DNA from: Nitrosomonas sp.
GTDB lineage: Bacteria > Pseudomonadota > Gammaproteobacteria > Burkholderiales > Nitrosomonadaceae
Reading direction: 5' to 3'
DNA length: 64,000 nt
Assembly: GCA_021604405.1 (NCBI GenBank)
Contig: BQJA01000001.1
Span: 52,890 to 116,889 of the forward strand
Shown: in pieces, positions 48,287 through 58,722 of the stretch
Layout of the letters: every line of letters starts with the position of its first letter
Position numbering within the stretch: the stretch's first letter is position 1
Made by a program: the position numbers and the translations under genes
The notes under the pieces: generated by a model
Told to the model about the DNA's origin: nothing
Databases searched by the model: none
What the model saw: only the letters and a program-made list of their open reading frames with translations

Positions 48287-49474
48287 TTAATAGAAATTAT
48301 GTCGGATCCCGGCTGTCCAGATATTGCTGTCACGATCAATCGTGCTATTTTTATCTTCAACATTAACATGTTGATAGCCTGTAAAGAGGCTTGTTCTTTG
48401 GCTTAAATGGTGGAATGCGCCTACCGTATAACTTTTCGCTTTACGGCTAGCAAAGGCCCCGGTGCTGTGGGCATTGGTCATGCCGCCTTGCGCAATCAGA
48501 GTCGTGTTACCCAGTTTGTATTGTCCACCGGTATACCAAACAGAGCCGTCGCCCCCTGGATTGATTGCTGAATTACATCGCCTCGTCACTTCACCAACGG
48601 CTCCTAAGGCAGCCGCGTCAGAGCAGGTCGCTGTACCCAGTGCGTTACTTATGTAATCGTACTGTCCTTGAATCTGGAAGTTTTTGTATGACCACACCGC
48701 CCCGCCACGCCACACATTTTCAGATTTCAGATTAACTGCAGAAATACTTTTCTGTATGGAACTGACATTATCTCTAGAATAACCACCAAATAAATCAACG
48801 TTATGATTTTTATAATCAAAAGCGTATTTTGCGGCAACCTGGAAGTCCCATTGGCCATTGGCGCCACCCGTATTGCCAGCATTATTTCCGCCGCCGCCAA
48901 GGACGCCACCTAGATTGGGTTCAAGACTGTTTGCATCACCAGGCATTAACAAGCCCGCAAAAGAAAAACCATTCACGGTTATCGATTCAATACGTATGAC
49001 ACTATTCACTGCTGTATAGGTACCTGAACCCAGACCGTTGGCGCTTGCAATCATCGTACCGCCACTACCGGTAGCTTGAAGAGAAGTGTAGGTGAAAGGG
49101 TCAATGGTCCATCCGCCGATATAATCAGCAAATAATGAATGCACACGGCCAACTTTAAGTTCTCCCAGCATGTCGCTGCTGAAACCAACGTATCGTTCCC
49201 GACCAGCGCCAATGTCGCCACTCAAGTTGAAACCGTAATCAACAAGCGCGAACGCTTTGAACCCATTACCAAGATTTTCAGTGGCTTTCAGACCAAAGGA
49301 GGAATAGAAGGTTGGGTCATCTATCGATGACTGACTGGAAAACCCATCAATATCGATAACGCTATATTCTGCCTGAATACGGCCGCCTAGTCGCACATCT
49401 AATCCGTATGCGGATGTCACGACTGCAAACATCATTATGCCGGCAAGTATTTTTAAAATAAGTTCTTTTTTCAT
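48287..49474 (-). CDS. Gram-negative porin
   Basis: 395 residues from the ATG at 49474 (MKKELILK); an extension to 49519 adds only non-signal residues. Signal peptide to about residue 23 (SAYG). The mature chain is a series of amphipathic beta strands starting LDVRLGGRIQAEYSV, with GLKATENLGNGFKAFALVDYGF, RYVGFSSDMLGELKVGRVHSLF and a C-terminal strand ending in Phe-Tyr, as needed for BAM assembly. One loop is glycine/asparagine-rich (GGVLGGGGNNAGNTGG) and another holds a Cys pair (CSDAA, RRCNS). It resembles the general diffusion porin family of betaproteobacteria. No ribosome site is visible. Confidence 0.92.
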   Translation of the reverse strand: MKKELILKILAGIMMFAVVTSAYGLDVRLGGRIQAEYSVIDIDGFSSQSSIDDPTFYSSFGLKATENLGNGFKAFALVDYGFNLSGDIGAGRERYVGFSSDMLGELKVGRVHSLFADYIGGWTIDPFTYTSLQATGSGGTMIASANGLGSGTYTAVNSVIRIESITVNGFSFAGLLMPGDANSLEPNLGGVLGGGGNNAGNTGGANGQWDFQVAAKYAFDYKNHNVDLFGGYSRDNVSSIQKSISAVNLKSENVWRGGAVWSYKNFQIQGQYDYISNALGTATCSDAAALGAVGEVTRRCNSAINPGGDGSVWYTGGQYKLGNTTLIAQGGMTNAHSTGAFASRKAKSYTVGAFHHLSQRTSLFTGYQHVNVEDKNSTIDRDSNIWTAGIRHNFY

Positions 49475-50414
49475 AAAAATAAAATAATTAAAATATGGTC
49501 CTGGTTGGCTTGCTATCAAAAAATTTCTGCTTGCGATAGCAATAGAAATGGTTTACTTTCCGTGTTAAAAGAATTTCGGTATTTTTTTCCTTGCTCAAGA
49601 AAGGCTGCTGATTTCACTATATGTCTTTGGCGAAATGTAATCAGACACAGTAGTAGTATCAGCGTTGAAAGTAATGATATGCTGAAACTTTAAACCGCTT
49701 AGCCTTGAAAAAAAGTGATTTTTTATCTCATATTTGCGTTTGTTCTTTTGCTGGTGCTGGGATGTTTAAGCATTAAATAGTGCATTACGTTGACAATCAC
49801 AGGCTTGTCGAAGCGTAAAGCTACCACCTGTTTATAATTCTTGTGAGAAACGCCTGGTGGCCGAACAAATTACGCGGGTGTAAGAAAACATGAATCGATA
49901 CATACTGCTATGGAAATAAGTTGGTGCCGACTAGAATTTCCCGGCGCTAGGCCAGATATTGGGAACGATCTTGTTCCAGATATTCGGTAAGCAGTAACGC
50001 TAAACTTCCAGGTTTATGTTTGTTTCGATTACATTTCAACTAAAAATAGAGCAATAATTGTGCCAAAATATTTTATTGATGTAAGTCAGTCGGTTGTATT
50101 CGAAACGCTGAATGACGCGGCGCTAGATTGTTGTTTATTGTAAACAGAGAAATCGTCAATATCATTAATCTATTGTTTTATAGATATATTTATTGTTTCA
50201 AGAAAGAGACAATCAAAAAGAGCCCAGTGAAATTCCAGTCTCTCATTCCGTAATGTTCCTCGTCGCTGCGGCATTTGGACAGTCAATGGCTTGACTATCT
50301 GTATAGAGATTTGAGCTGGTTGGGGTAAGTGTTCGGGGGAGAAGAAATGAGTGGTGCCAGGATGGAACCGTATTTCGTTCCGGAACTATTGAATATTGAA
50401 ATGATGCCGACTGA
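49475..50414. other. Long intergenic region upstream of the porin
   Basis: About 940 bases, A/T-rich. It should contain the porin promoter and any operators. A TTGAT-N4-GTCAG sequence near 50068 is a partial FNR-like match. I see no credible ORF, RNA gene, or mobile-element end. Confidence 0.4.
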
Positions 50415-51680
50415 TTAATTCGTGACTGATTGATTGCGGGGATTGTCTGCTGCAGCGTTTCGTATAGCATTCAAAAGCTCCAGGTCAGGCTGACCGTCAG
50501 CAATGCGCTGGGTATTTTTCTGAAAACGGCTTAGGGCACGACGCGTGTCCGGGCCAAAAATTCCATCAATTTTGCCAGCATCAATGCCCAATATGGACAG
50601 ATCAAGTTGAAGCTGGCGCACTTGTTCTCGCGTTAGTTTGAGACTGCCAGCAGGAGGAGAACGATGCAGCACCTGTGCCCCTGCAATTCGATCCGCCAAA
50701 TGGCCAACCGTCAGAGCATAGAATTCCGAGTGATTCCAGTCCATCAGAACATTGAAGTTTTCATAAACGAGAAAAGCCGGCCCTTTGTGGCCAGCGGGAA
50801 CCAGCAATGAGGCTTTCTGGTTAGCCGGTGGCAACGCAGTACCGGAAACAGCCCTTACGCCGATTGCTGTCCATTCTGTTAGACTGAGGGATTGATGCCT
50901 TCCGGACAAAGCGTAATCAAAATCGGCAGGCAGTTTAACTTCTTGCCCCCAGTGTTGCTCAGGCTTCCAACCAAGTTGCTGCAAAAAGAAACCTGCCGAT
51001 ATGAGTGCATCCGGGATACTGTCCCATAAATCTCGGCGGCCATCTCCATCACCGTCGCGGGCGTAGCGCAGATATGTTGAAGGCATGAATTGCATGTGCC
51101 CCATTGCACCGGCCCAAGAACCTACCATATGGTCTGCTGAAACGTCTCCTGCATCGATAATACGCAACGCATTCAACAGCTCGCCGGTAAAAAAAGTTTG
51201 ACGCCGTTGATCGCAGGCGAGTGTGGCAAGCGCATTTGGCACCGATGTGTTACCCAGATAGCTGCCGTAGTTGGTTTCAAGCCCCCAGAGCGCGATAAGG
51301 TATTGCGCGGGTACGCGCGTTTCCTGCTGTATTCTATTGAGTAATTGACGGTGCTTGGTCAGCAATGTTTTGCCACGTCTGACACGGTCTTCGGTGATTC
51401 GCGCGCTGAAATATTCGGCAAAAATTTGCGTGAATTCTGGTTGACGACGATCAAGCTCGATAACACGCGGCATGAACTCGATTTTATTCAATACCTGTGT
51501 AACCGTTACTTCTGAAATACCTTGCACGCGCGCTTCTTTATACAGTTTAGAAATACAGTCAGAAAAATTACCGGTGCCAGATGGAATTGAATCCGCAACC
51601 GCCAGATTGTGGATCATTAACGCGATGAATAAAACAATCAAGCACCACAAACTGTGAATATAACTAGGCCAGCTAGGCAT
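50415..51680 (-). CDS. Lytic murein transglycosylase (MltB family)
   Basis: 421 residues from the ATG at 51680; a TTG two codons earlier is possible. N-terminal signal or anchor helix (about 10-28), then the SLT fold with catalytic Glu135 in ALWGLETNYGSYLG, GSWAGAMGHMQFMPSTYLRYARDGDGDG, and a C-terminal peptidoglycan-binding domain (LQLDLSILGIDAGKIDGIFGPDTRRALSRFQ pattern). It cleaves glycan strands to 1,6-anhydro muropeptides in the periplasm. There is no lipobox, so it is not a classical MltB lipoprotein. Confidence 0.94.
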   Translation of the reverse strand: MPSWPSYIHSLWCLIVLFIALMIHNLAVADSIPSGTGNFSDCISKLYKEARVQGISEVTVTQVLNKIEFMPRVIELDRRQPEFTQIFAEYFSARITEDRVRRGKTLLTKHRQLLNRIQQETRVPAQYLIALWGLETNYGSYLGNTSVPNALATLACDQRRQTFFTGELLNALRIIDAGDVSADHMVGSWAGAMGHMQFMPSTYLRYARDGDGDGRRDLWDSIPDALISAGFFLQQLGWKPEQHWGQEVKLPADFDYALSGRHQSLSLTEWTAIGVRAVSGTALPPANQKASLLVPAGHKGPAFLVYENFNVLMDWNHSEFYALTVGHLADRIAGAQVLHRSPPAGSLKLTREQVRQLQLDLSILGIDAGKIDGIFGPDTRRALSRFQKNTQRIADGQPDLELLNAIRNAAADNPRNQSVTN

Positions 51681-51832
51681 TAGCAAGGCAAAATAATAAC
51701 AGCGTGTGGGAAAACTTCACTTGGCATGTTAAACCTGCCGCCACAACTGAAGTCATTTTAATTACGCTCATGAATAACTGCTGTCTAAATTAATAAAACT
51801 ACTTCGGAATTATCCTTTATCAGGTGAATTCG

Positions 51833-52276
51833 TCATGTTTTCAGGTGCGGACAATCGGGTTTAACACATTCTGCATAAAGAGATAACGAGTGTTCCTGAA
51901 GCTTAAAGCCGCGCGCCTTGCAGATTTTAATCTGGCGTTTTTCAATTTCAGCATCGTAAAACTCTTCAACACGTCCGCATTGCATACATACTAAATGATC
52001 ATGGTGACCATCGCTTTTTAATTCAAAGACTGCTTTGCCACTCTCAAAATGATGACGCTCTAACAGACCTGCCTGTTCAAATTGTGTGAGCACACGGTAG
52101 ACGGTGGCAAGACCAATATCCTCGCCTTCATTCAATAATTCTTTATAAATATCTTCAGCTGAGCGATGACGTACTTCACTTTTCTCAAATAGATTTAGTA
52201 TCTTAAGCCGTGGCAGGGTGGTTTTTAAACCAATGGTTTTGAGATCTATGCTTTTCGGATTACCTGAATTACTCAT
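51833..52276 (-). CDS. fur: Ferric uptake regulator
   Basis: 147 residues from the ATG at 52276; the in-frame TTG at 52306 is not needed. Winged helix in the first half ([34 protein letters not shown]), then the dimerisation domain with metal ligands HHDHLVC and CGRVEEF, and the C-terminal CVKPDCPH. It represses iron-uptake genes with Fe2+. Divergent from bamE, the order conserved in proteobacteria. Confidence 0.97.
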   Translation of the reverse strand: MSNSGNPKSIDLKTIGLKTTLPRLKILNLFEKSEVRHRSAEDIYKELLNEGEDIGLATVYRVLTQFEQAGLLERHHFESGKAVFELKSDGHHDHLVCMQCGRVEEFYDAEIEKRQIKICKARGFKLQEHSLSLYAECVKPDCPHLKT

Positions 52277-52353
52277 GGATTTCACTGTCCGGTAAATTGT
52301 TTCCAATATGATATAGTGATGGGCTTGCTTTGGAAATAGTTTATGTTAATAAA

Positions 52354-52758
52354 ATGCTTTTGAAATTACTCACGTTACTTGTATTACTTCAATTTTCAGG
52401 GTGTTCGGTTTTTCCTTCAATACTTTATAAAATTGATGTGCAGCAAGGAAACATCGTGACGCAGGATATGGTGGATAAATTAAAACCCGGCATGACAAAG
52501 TCTCAGGTTCGTTTTGTATTGGGTACGCCGTTGATTGTTGACGCTTTTCGTGATAACCGCTGGGATTATGTTTACATGCGTCAGGAAAAGGGAGAACTGA
52601 TTGAACAAGAAAGTCTGACGATCTTTTTTGAGAATGAAATCTTGACCCATTTTGAGAATCATCTGTTAAGTTCGGGTAATGCCGACGTAGTCGAATCAAG
52701 AGAGTTTTATTCCGAGAAAGTTGAGTCGCCTGAAGAAAGTGTTAATAATCAAGATTAG
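52354..52758 (+). CDS. bamE: Outer membrane assembly lipoprotein BamE (OmlA)
   Basis: 134 residues from the ATG at 52354; a TTG at 52330 is in frame. Signal peptide with lipobox FSGC. The SmpA/OmlA fold is clear: [47 protein letters not shown]. It is a non-essential subunit of the BAM complex that inserts outer-membrane proteins. Divergent from fur and followed by dapB, the usual context. A C-terminal acidic tail extends beyond the core domain. Confidence 0.96.
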   Translation: MLLKLLTLLVLLQFSGCSVFPSILYKIDVQQGNIVTQDMVDKLKPGMTKSQVRFVLGTPLIVDAFRDNRWDYVYMRQEKGELIEQESLTIFFENEILTHFENHLLSSGNADVVESREFYSEKVESPEESVNNQD

Positions 52759-52802
52759 ACGATACAATATATGGTGATAAATAGCTTATCTTGTCAACAT
52801 AA

Positions 52803-53633
<831 letters not shown>

Positions 53634-53672
53634 TTAAATGATTCGGAATCTACGCTAATATGCGGAAACAAC

Positions 53673-54494
53673 ATGGCGATCTACGCAATTGGTGACTTAC
53701 AGGGTTGCTATTCATCGTTACAGCAACTTCTGGAACTGATCAACTTTGATGCGGCCAGAGACAGGCTGTGGTTGGTGGGTGACATCGTTAATCGTGGCCC
53801 GGATTCACTTGCGACGCTACGTTTCGTCAAAGAATCAGGTAATGCGGTTACCATGGTGCTCGGCAATCATGATCTGCATCTGCTTATGGCGGCGGCAGGT
53901 GTTGCTAAAATGCGTACCAGCGACACGCTACAGCCAATTCTAAGTGCGCCGGATCGAAATGATCTGCTGTTTTGGTTGCGGCATCAGAAATTATTACACC
54001 AGGACGGTGAATATGTCATGGTGCATGCGGGTTTATTGCCGGATTGGAGTGTTGCACAGGCTGCGCAATTGGCGCATGAAGTTGAAAAAGCGTTGCGTAA
54101 AGAAAATTTTCAGAAAGTGTTTTCCCGGCTTTATGGTGATAAGCCGAATTGCTGGAATGATAATTTGACCGGGAACGAGCGGCTGCGGGTGATTGTGAAC
54201 GCCATGACGCGAATGCGTATCTGTACGCCGGAAGGAAAAATGAATTTCTCCTTTAAAGGGGATGCACAGGCAATTCCGGATGGTTATCTGCCATGGTTTG
54301 AAGTCCCGACGCGCGCTCGGCAAAAAGTCACGATCATTTGCGGTCACTGGTCAGCGTTGGGTCTGAAAATCAACCATAATCTGATTGCACTGGATACCGG
54401 ATGTGTGTGGGGTGAAAGCCTGACAGCTATCCGTCTGGACGACCGGAAAATTTTCCAGGTTCCATGTGCGCAACTGAAAGCGAAAGCGCGTTAG
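53673..54494 (+). CDS. apaH: Diadenosine tetraphosphatase (symmetrical)
   Basis: 273 residues, calcineurin-like phosphoesterase. Metal-site motifs: IGDLQGCY, LVGDIVNRGPDSL, VLGNHDLHLL, MVHAGLLPDW and ICGHWSALGL. It splits Ap4A to two ADP. The last 68 bases overlap the convergent acyltransferase gene. Here it is not next to apaG or the rsmA group as in E. coli; those genes lie elsewhere. Confidence 0.96.
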   Translation: MAIYAIGDLQGCYSSLQQLLELINFDAARDRLWLVGDIVNRGPDSLATLRFVKESGNAVTMVLGNHDLHLLMAAAGVAKMRTSDTLQPILSAPDRNDLLFWLRHQKLLHQDGEYVMVHAGLLPDWSVAQAAQLAHEVEKALRKENFQKVFSRLYGDKPNCWNDNLTGNERLRVIVNAMTRMRICTPEGKMNFSFKGDAQAIPDGYLPWFEVPTRARQKVTIICGHWSALGLKINHNLIALDTGCVWGESLTAIRLDDRKIFQVPCAQLKAKAR

Positions 54495-55221
54495 CAATGG
54501 CTTGTTCAGAAAGACGTGCCAATTCCCGCCGGTTTTTCCCCATGCTTTCGATGGGTTCAAGAAACGTCACATCAACGTCAATGCGTATTTGGCGCAGTAT
54601 TTGTTTTAACGATAATAGCAAAGAAGAGTCGATATATGCCGCTTCTTTGCAGATTTCACCTTCCGTATTGCGATAGCGAATGGCGATTGGATATAACTGA
54701 CCGCCGACCGATGCGGCGGATTGCAACAATGATGCATGAAAGTGCTGCAAAATAGTGCCATCACTGGTTGTTCCTTCCGGAAATATCGTGACGCGGTCAC
54801 CGGCTGTCAACACATCGCTGATGTTTTGGTTAATACGCCGGGTATCACTGCGTTTGGTACGCTCAATAAATAACGTTCCCGTATTCTGGCTCAGCAGGCC
54901 GACCACGGGCCAGTTACGAATCTCAGCCTTGGCCACAAAACGTGTTGGGCAGGCTGCCATTAATACGCAAATATCCAGCCAGGAGACATGATTGGCCGCG
55001 AATAATACGCGTTGCGTTTCAATACCCGGCGGTTTCCCATTGCAGTGCAGCTTTACATTAAGAATTTTGAGAAATTCAGCCGCCCAAAATTGCTTCATCC
55101 GCCTTTGAATTGACCGTGAAAAATAGGGATACACAAGAGACTGTGTGAATCCCGAAACGACATGTAAAAGTAAGCGGAGAAAGCGAAGAATGCGTATCGG
55201 CAGAGGCGTGATGTTATGCAT
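54427..55221 (-). CDS. 1-acyl-sn-glycerol-3-phosphate acyltransferase (PlsC family)
   Basis: 264 residues. An N-terminal membrane-associated helix is followed by the catalytic NHVSWLD (His-x4-Asp), substrate motif FVAKAEIRNWP, and FPEGTTSDG. It transfers an acyl chain to lysophosphatidate, or to another lyso-lipid acceptor, at the inner membrane. Its poorly conserved tail overlaps the 3' end of apaH by 68 bases, antisense. PlsC itself or an ornithine-lipid type enzyme cannot be separated by eye. Confidence 0.9.
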   Translation of the reverse strand: MHNITPLPIRILRFLRLLLHVVSGFTQSLVYPYFSRSIQRRMKQFWAAEFLKILNVKLHCNGKPPGIETQRVLFAANHVSWLDICVLMAACPTRFVAKAEIRNWPVVGLLSQNTGTLFIERTKRSDTRRINQNISDVLTAGDRVTIFPEGTTSDGTILQHFHASLLQSAASVGGQLYPIAIRYRNTEGEICKEAAYIDSSLLLSLKQILRQIRIDVDVTFLEPIESMGKNRRELARLSEQAIANALSLSVAHMEPGKFSGRPDG

Positions 55222-56092
55222 GCTGCCAGAGTTGTGTTGTTTTTTCGTGCGGCATGTCGATAACGACAGCCCGCATCAGCGTGTTAATTCTTATTGGTTT
55301 CATACGCATTATTATACGCAGTACGGCGATGGACTGGAAACATTGCATCCAGGTTTTTAAGCGTGTGGTTTGAATTGGATGCAGCAGGACTAAAATGTCC
55401 TGTGCATTAAACCCGCATGGCTTCTGCGCAGTGTGTTTTCGAGCTAACTGTGTCGGTAGACGGTGTTGGTCTTGGTTTAGCGTGACGGGTATCCGGGCAC
55501 CGAAGTTTAATGATGAAAATCGGTGTTATTTCATTCACCTACGCGCATGTCTAAATCTATTACCATAATTGCTGGCGGATCAATTGAGGAAATAATGGGT
55601 ATTTCCGGGTTTGATCATCAATGGAAAAATTTTTCTGTTGGACTATTATCAACCAATCAGTTTTGCCTGCAACTAAGTGGTGGTAAAAAGTGATGATTTA
55701 TCAATAAACGCGATAAATTCAATAGCACAAAATACCTGCGGGCAGCATTCGTCAGAACAATTTTACAACCATTCATGGATACTGACATTTCAGTTTTCCC
55801 GGAAAAATTGGTTCCGTCGCAAACTAAATACGAATTAACCCGTTGCAAAGGCTAGAGTCATTTCAGAAAGATGTAAGTATCAGCATCCAGCGTATTAACG
55901 AGAATTGCGCATATGATGCCACACTGGCGAATTATAACATTTACTGAAAAGACACTGTTTTGGGGTCCAAAATCGACACACAAACCCCCGGATTTTGTCA
56001 AACCGCATGAGATGGATTAAAACGATACTTCGAAAATTGGTTTTTTTCATGCACAGGGTCCGCGCATCGCTGAAATTTTTTAGAGAAGAAAG
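55222..56092. other. Long intergenic region before the EPS cluster
   Basis: About 870 bases. It contains a 6-base-stem hairpin (55385-55402) and the presumed promoter of the EPS genes. No JUMPstart/ops element was found by eye. A 36-codon frame at 56007 runs into wzb and lacks a ribosome site. No RNA gene or IS end is seen. Confidence 0.4.
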
Positions 56093-56533
56093 TTGTTTAA
56101 AAATATACTTATAGTCTGCATTGGCAATATATGCAGAAGCCCGATGGCCGAGGGTTTATTAAGACATATACTCGTTGAGGCAAATAAAACAGATTGCAAT
56201 GTCAGCTCTGCGGGACTTGCTGCACTTGTGGGTCATAAAGCGGATCCCAATGCCTGTCAACTCATGATGAAAAGAGGAATCGACATTTCGAGTCACCGAG
56301 CCTGTCAATTACATGCTGAATTGATTCATAAAAATGATCTGATTTTGGTGATGGACTTAAGTCAAAAGAACGCTATCCTCGAGAATCAACAGAGTGCAAG
56401 GGGAAAAGTTTTTAGACTAGGTGAATGGGAAGGATTCGATATTGCGGATCCGTATCAAAAAAATTTTGCTGCTTTTGAGGAATCTCTGGTGTTAATTGAG
56501 CAAGGGATCACGCAATGGATGGAAAAGCTGTAA
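56093..56533 (+). CDS. wzb: Low-molecular-weight protein tyrosine phosphatase (Wzb type)
   Basis: 146 residues from TTG at 56093 with GAGAAGAAAG just upstream. The catalytic P-loop is Cys9-x5-Arg15 in CIGNICRSPMAEG; the general acid is the Asp in DIADPYQKN. It dephosphorylates the Wzc tyrosine cluster to control polysaccharide export. First gene of the EPS cluster, 86 bases before wza. Confidence 0.93.
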   Translation: MFKNILIVCIGNICRSPMAEGLLRHILVEANKTDCNVSSAGLAALVGHKADPNACQLMMKRGIDISSHRACQLHAELIHKNDLILVMDLSQKNAILENQQSARGKVFRLGEWEGFDIADPYQKNFAAFEESLVLIEQGITQWMEKL

Positions 56534-56619
56534 TTTTAACTACCGAAACGCTAATTTAAAAAATTCAAAATTAACTGATGGCTGTGAACGCTTATAAGAA
56601 ACGCTTAGATGCAAGAATA

Positions 56620-57834
56620 ATGCATATTAAAGTTGTTATTAATCTGTTTATTCTGATAATACTGAGTCAACTGGCGGCTTGTACGATAGTGCCCGGTCAA
56701 CATATGCAGCAATTCGCCACGCAGTCAAGTACAGAAATGCCTGTCAGAGAAAATAATGAAACCATTCTAAAAAAGCTCGATATTAAAACCATTAATGCCC
56801 AGTTAATTGTCGATTTAGAAAAAGATATTAATAATCGTAGCTTAGGCCCGGATAATGTGGCGAATCATTATTTCGATTACCGTATTGGCGCGAATACAAT
56901 TAAAGGCGTGCCGGCTAAGGAGGACTACAGTCAATATCGTGTCGGCGCCAGAGATGTTCTGACGATAACTGTCTGGGGGCATCCCGAGTTGACCATCCCC
57001 GCCGGTGAATTTCGTAATGCAGAATCGGCTGGAAATGTTGTGGGTGAAGACGGCACCATTTTCTATCCTTTCGCAGGTGTTGTTCAAGCGGCGGGAAGAA
57101 CGGTCGAGGAAATCCGTGATGATTTGATCGGGAAACTTTCAACGTATATTGAGAATGTCCAGCTTGACGTGCGTGTTGCAGCGTATCGGAGTCAACGGGC
57201 TTATATTGTTGGTGAAGTCGCTCAGCCGGGCATCCAGACGGTGAAGGATATTCCTTTGACCGTATTGGAAGCAATCAATAATGCGGGCGGGGTAACTGCC
57301 GAGGCTGACTTGCGTAACATCACGTTAACGCGAGATGATAAAACTTATAGTATTAACTTATTGAGTCTTTATGAAGGAGGCAATACAAGTCAAAATGTGT
57401 TACTCCAGCACGGTGATGTTTTGAATGTGCCGGATAATGTGTTCAATAAAGTTTTTGTGCTTGGAGAAACCACGCTGGGCCGTGGTTTTGGTATCGGTAG
57501 AGCGAGAGACCTGATCATGAATAAAGGTCGTCTGACGTTGACTGAAGCGCTAAGTCAAGGCGGGGGGCTCGATCAGGAAACATCCGATGCCGCTAGAATT
57601 TTTGTTTTTAGAACCGCGTTGGGAAATTCAGAAATATTTCACCTGGACGCAAAATCTCCGGACGCGTTTTTACTGGCGGAGCGATTCCCGCTGCAGCCAC
57701 GTGATGTGATTTTTGTTGACCGGGCCGAGGGTATTCGCTGGAATCAGATTATTGCGCAAATCCAGCCGACAGTTACGCTGTTGAACGCCTTTGACGGATC
57801 ACTAAAAGTCCAGCCATTTAGAAGTTTCCCGTAA
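56620..57834 (+). CDS. wza: Polysaccharide export outer membrane lipoprotein (Wza type)
   Basis: 404 residues from the ATG at 56620, chosen because it opens a lipoprotein signal peptide (MHIKVVINLFILIIL, lipobox LAAC); an ATG at 56578 is in frame but adds 14 charged residues and has no ribosome site. Polysaccharide-export domain DYSQYRVGARDVLTITVWGHPEL, then SLBB domains (RAYIVGEVAQPGIQ, VFVLGETTLGRG). It forms the outer-membrane channel, with Wzc on the inner side. A gap of nearly 900 bases separates it from wzc. Confidence 0.94.
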   Translation: MHIKVVINLFILIILSQLAACTIVPGQHMQQFATQSSTEMPVRENNETILKKLDIKTINAQLIVDLEKDINNRSLGPDNVANHYFDYRIGANTIKGVPAKEDYSQYRVGARDVLTITVWGHPELTIPAGEFRNAESAGNVVGEDGTIFYPFAGVVQAAGRTVEEIRDDLIGKLSTYIENVQLDVRVAAYRSQRAYIVGEVAQPGIQTVKDIPLTVLEAINNAGGVTAEADLRNITLTRDDKTYSINLLSLYEGGNTSQNVLLQHGDVLNVPDNVFNKVFVLGETTLGRGFGIGRARDLIMNKGRLTLTEALSQGGGLDQETSDAARIFVFRTALGNSEIFHLDAKSPDAFLLAERFPLQPRDVIFVDRAEGIRWNQIIAQIQPTVTLLNAFDGSLKVQPFRSFP

Positions 57835-58204
57835 AATTTACTTGAAAAAATTCATGCATGCGTTAATCAACATGTGGCAGCGCAATTTTTTCATCTTTTG
57901 TCGATAATTCTGGCAGTCGCTTGATTTTTCTACATTTTTAAAAAATCGGAGGCTGCCGCTGTCATCAACAGGCCGCGGCCGCATCTGCGTGTTATCTCGA
58001 CACAATTTTCTATTCAGAAGATTATATGATTTTGTGCCGGGGTGAGCAGGGCAGGCGTGACTGACTTGAATGTTGCAACAGAAAACCTGCTAACCAGGCA
58101 TGCTGATATTCGTGCGTTAAACCGAATATGCAATCAATTATGAAAAAACCTGCATTCGCATTGACTTGAGAATGATTGTCTTAAGCAGCAATTTTGCGGT
58201 CTTT

Positions 58205-58381
58205 TCAGAGGCTTTGTAATTCTTCATCAGTCAGATTGCGTTGGTCCCGCGTCATATTGAATGGTTGCGCTCCTGGCATGCGCCTAAGTGTCACTTCTCG
58301 CTTCGCTTGTTTAAGGATAAGCCGCATTCGTACCAGCGTGAACTTATTCACGCTTCGCCTATTTGCGTCTGACTTGTTCAT
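58205..58381 (-). CDS. Possible small basic protein (58 aa)
   Basis: Open frame of 58 codons from ATG at 58381, very rich in Arg and Lys (VRMRLILKQAKREVTLRRM) with a C-terminal acidic end (NLTDEELQSL). It could be a nucleic-acid-binding peptide or a remnant. No ribosome site is visible and no family is recognised. Confidence 0.22.
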   Translation of the reverse strand: MNKSDANRRSVNKFTLVRMRLILKQAKREVTLRRMPGAQPFNMTRDQRNLTDEELQSL

Positions 58382-58516
58382 TAATGATCAAACTACTTTA
58401 AATCAGTAGGTATAACCAGAAGATATAAAAGAAAAAAATTTTAATTAAATGGCGTCTTGAAATAATTCAGTGTATTCAAGCACTGAGTCCCTCTTTCTGT
58501 AAATAAGGGGATAAAA

Positions 58517-58648
58517 ATGCCCTTATTCCCAGGTTATGTCGTCGAACTGTATGGGATGATTACGCGAAATTTGATTCATTTTATTGGCGGGTATGCGACG
58601 ATTTTGATAGATCGTGATTATATTCGTAAGCCTTTTATTAATAAATGA
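58517..58648 (+). CDS. Possible small protein upstream of wzc (43 aa)
   Basis: 43 codons from ATG at 58517 with a good AAGGGG site seven bases upstream. Hydrophobic and aromatic in the first half (MPLFPGYVVELYG), then IHFIGGYATILIDRDYIRK. It ends 74 bases before wzc on the same strand. No family recognised. The ribosome site and position in the EPS cluster make it a fair candidate for a real small gene. Confidence 0.38.
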   Translation: MPLFPGYVVELYGMITRNLIHFIGGYATILIDRDYIRKPFINK

Positions 58649-58722
58649 TATTCAACTGTCCTTCGCGATTCAGTAACAAATTTATTCTAACCGAAACTTA
58701 AGTCTAACTAGATTGCTACGTA

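Larger units (their letters stand above)
57835..58722. other. Unusual gap between wza and wzc
   Basis: About 890 bases inside an otherwise tight cluster. It contains two small open frames (58205-58381 minus; 58517-58648 plus, listed separately). The left half shows no gene; A/T-rich DNA with scattered decayed frames suggests an old rearrangement. No IS ends were found. Confidence 0.45.

Noticed and set aside
50068-50081. FNR-like TTGAT-N4-GTCAG
   Set aside because: The second half site is degenerate and no start codon lies at a useful distance.
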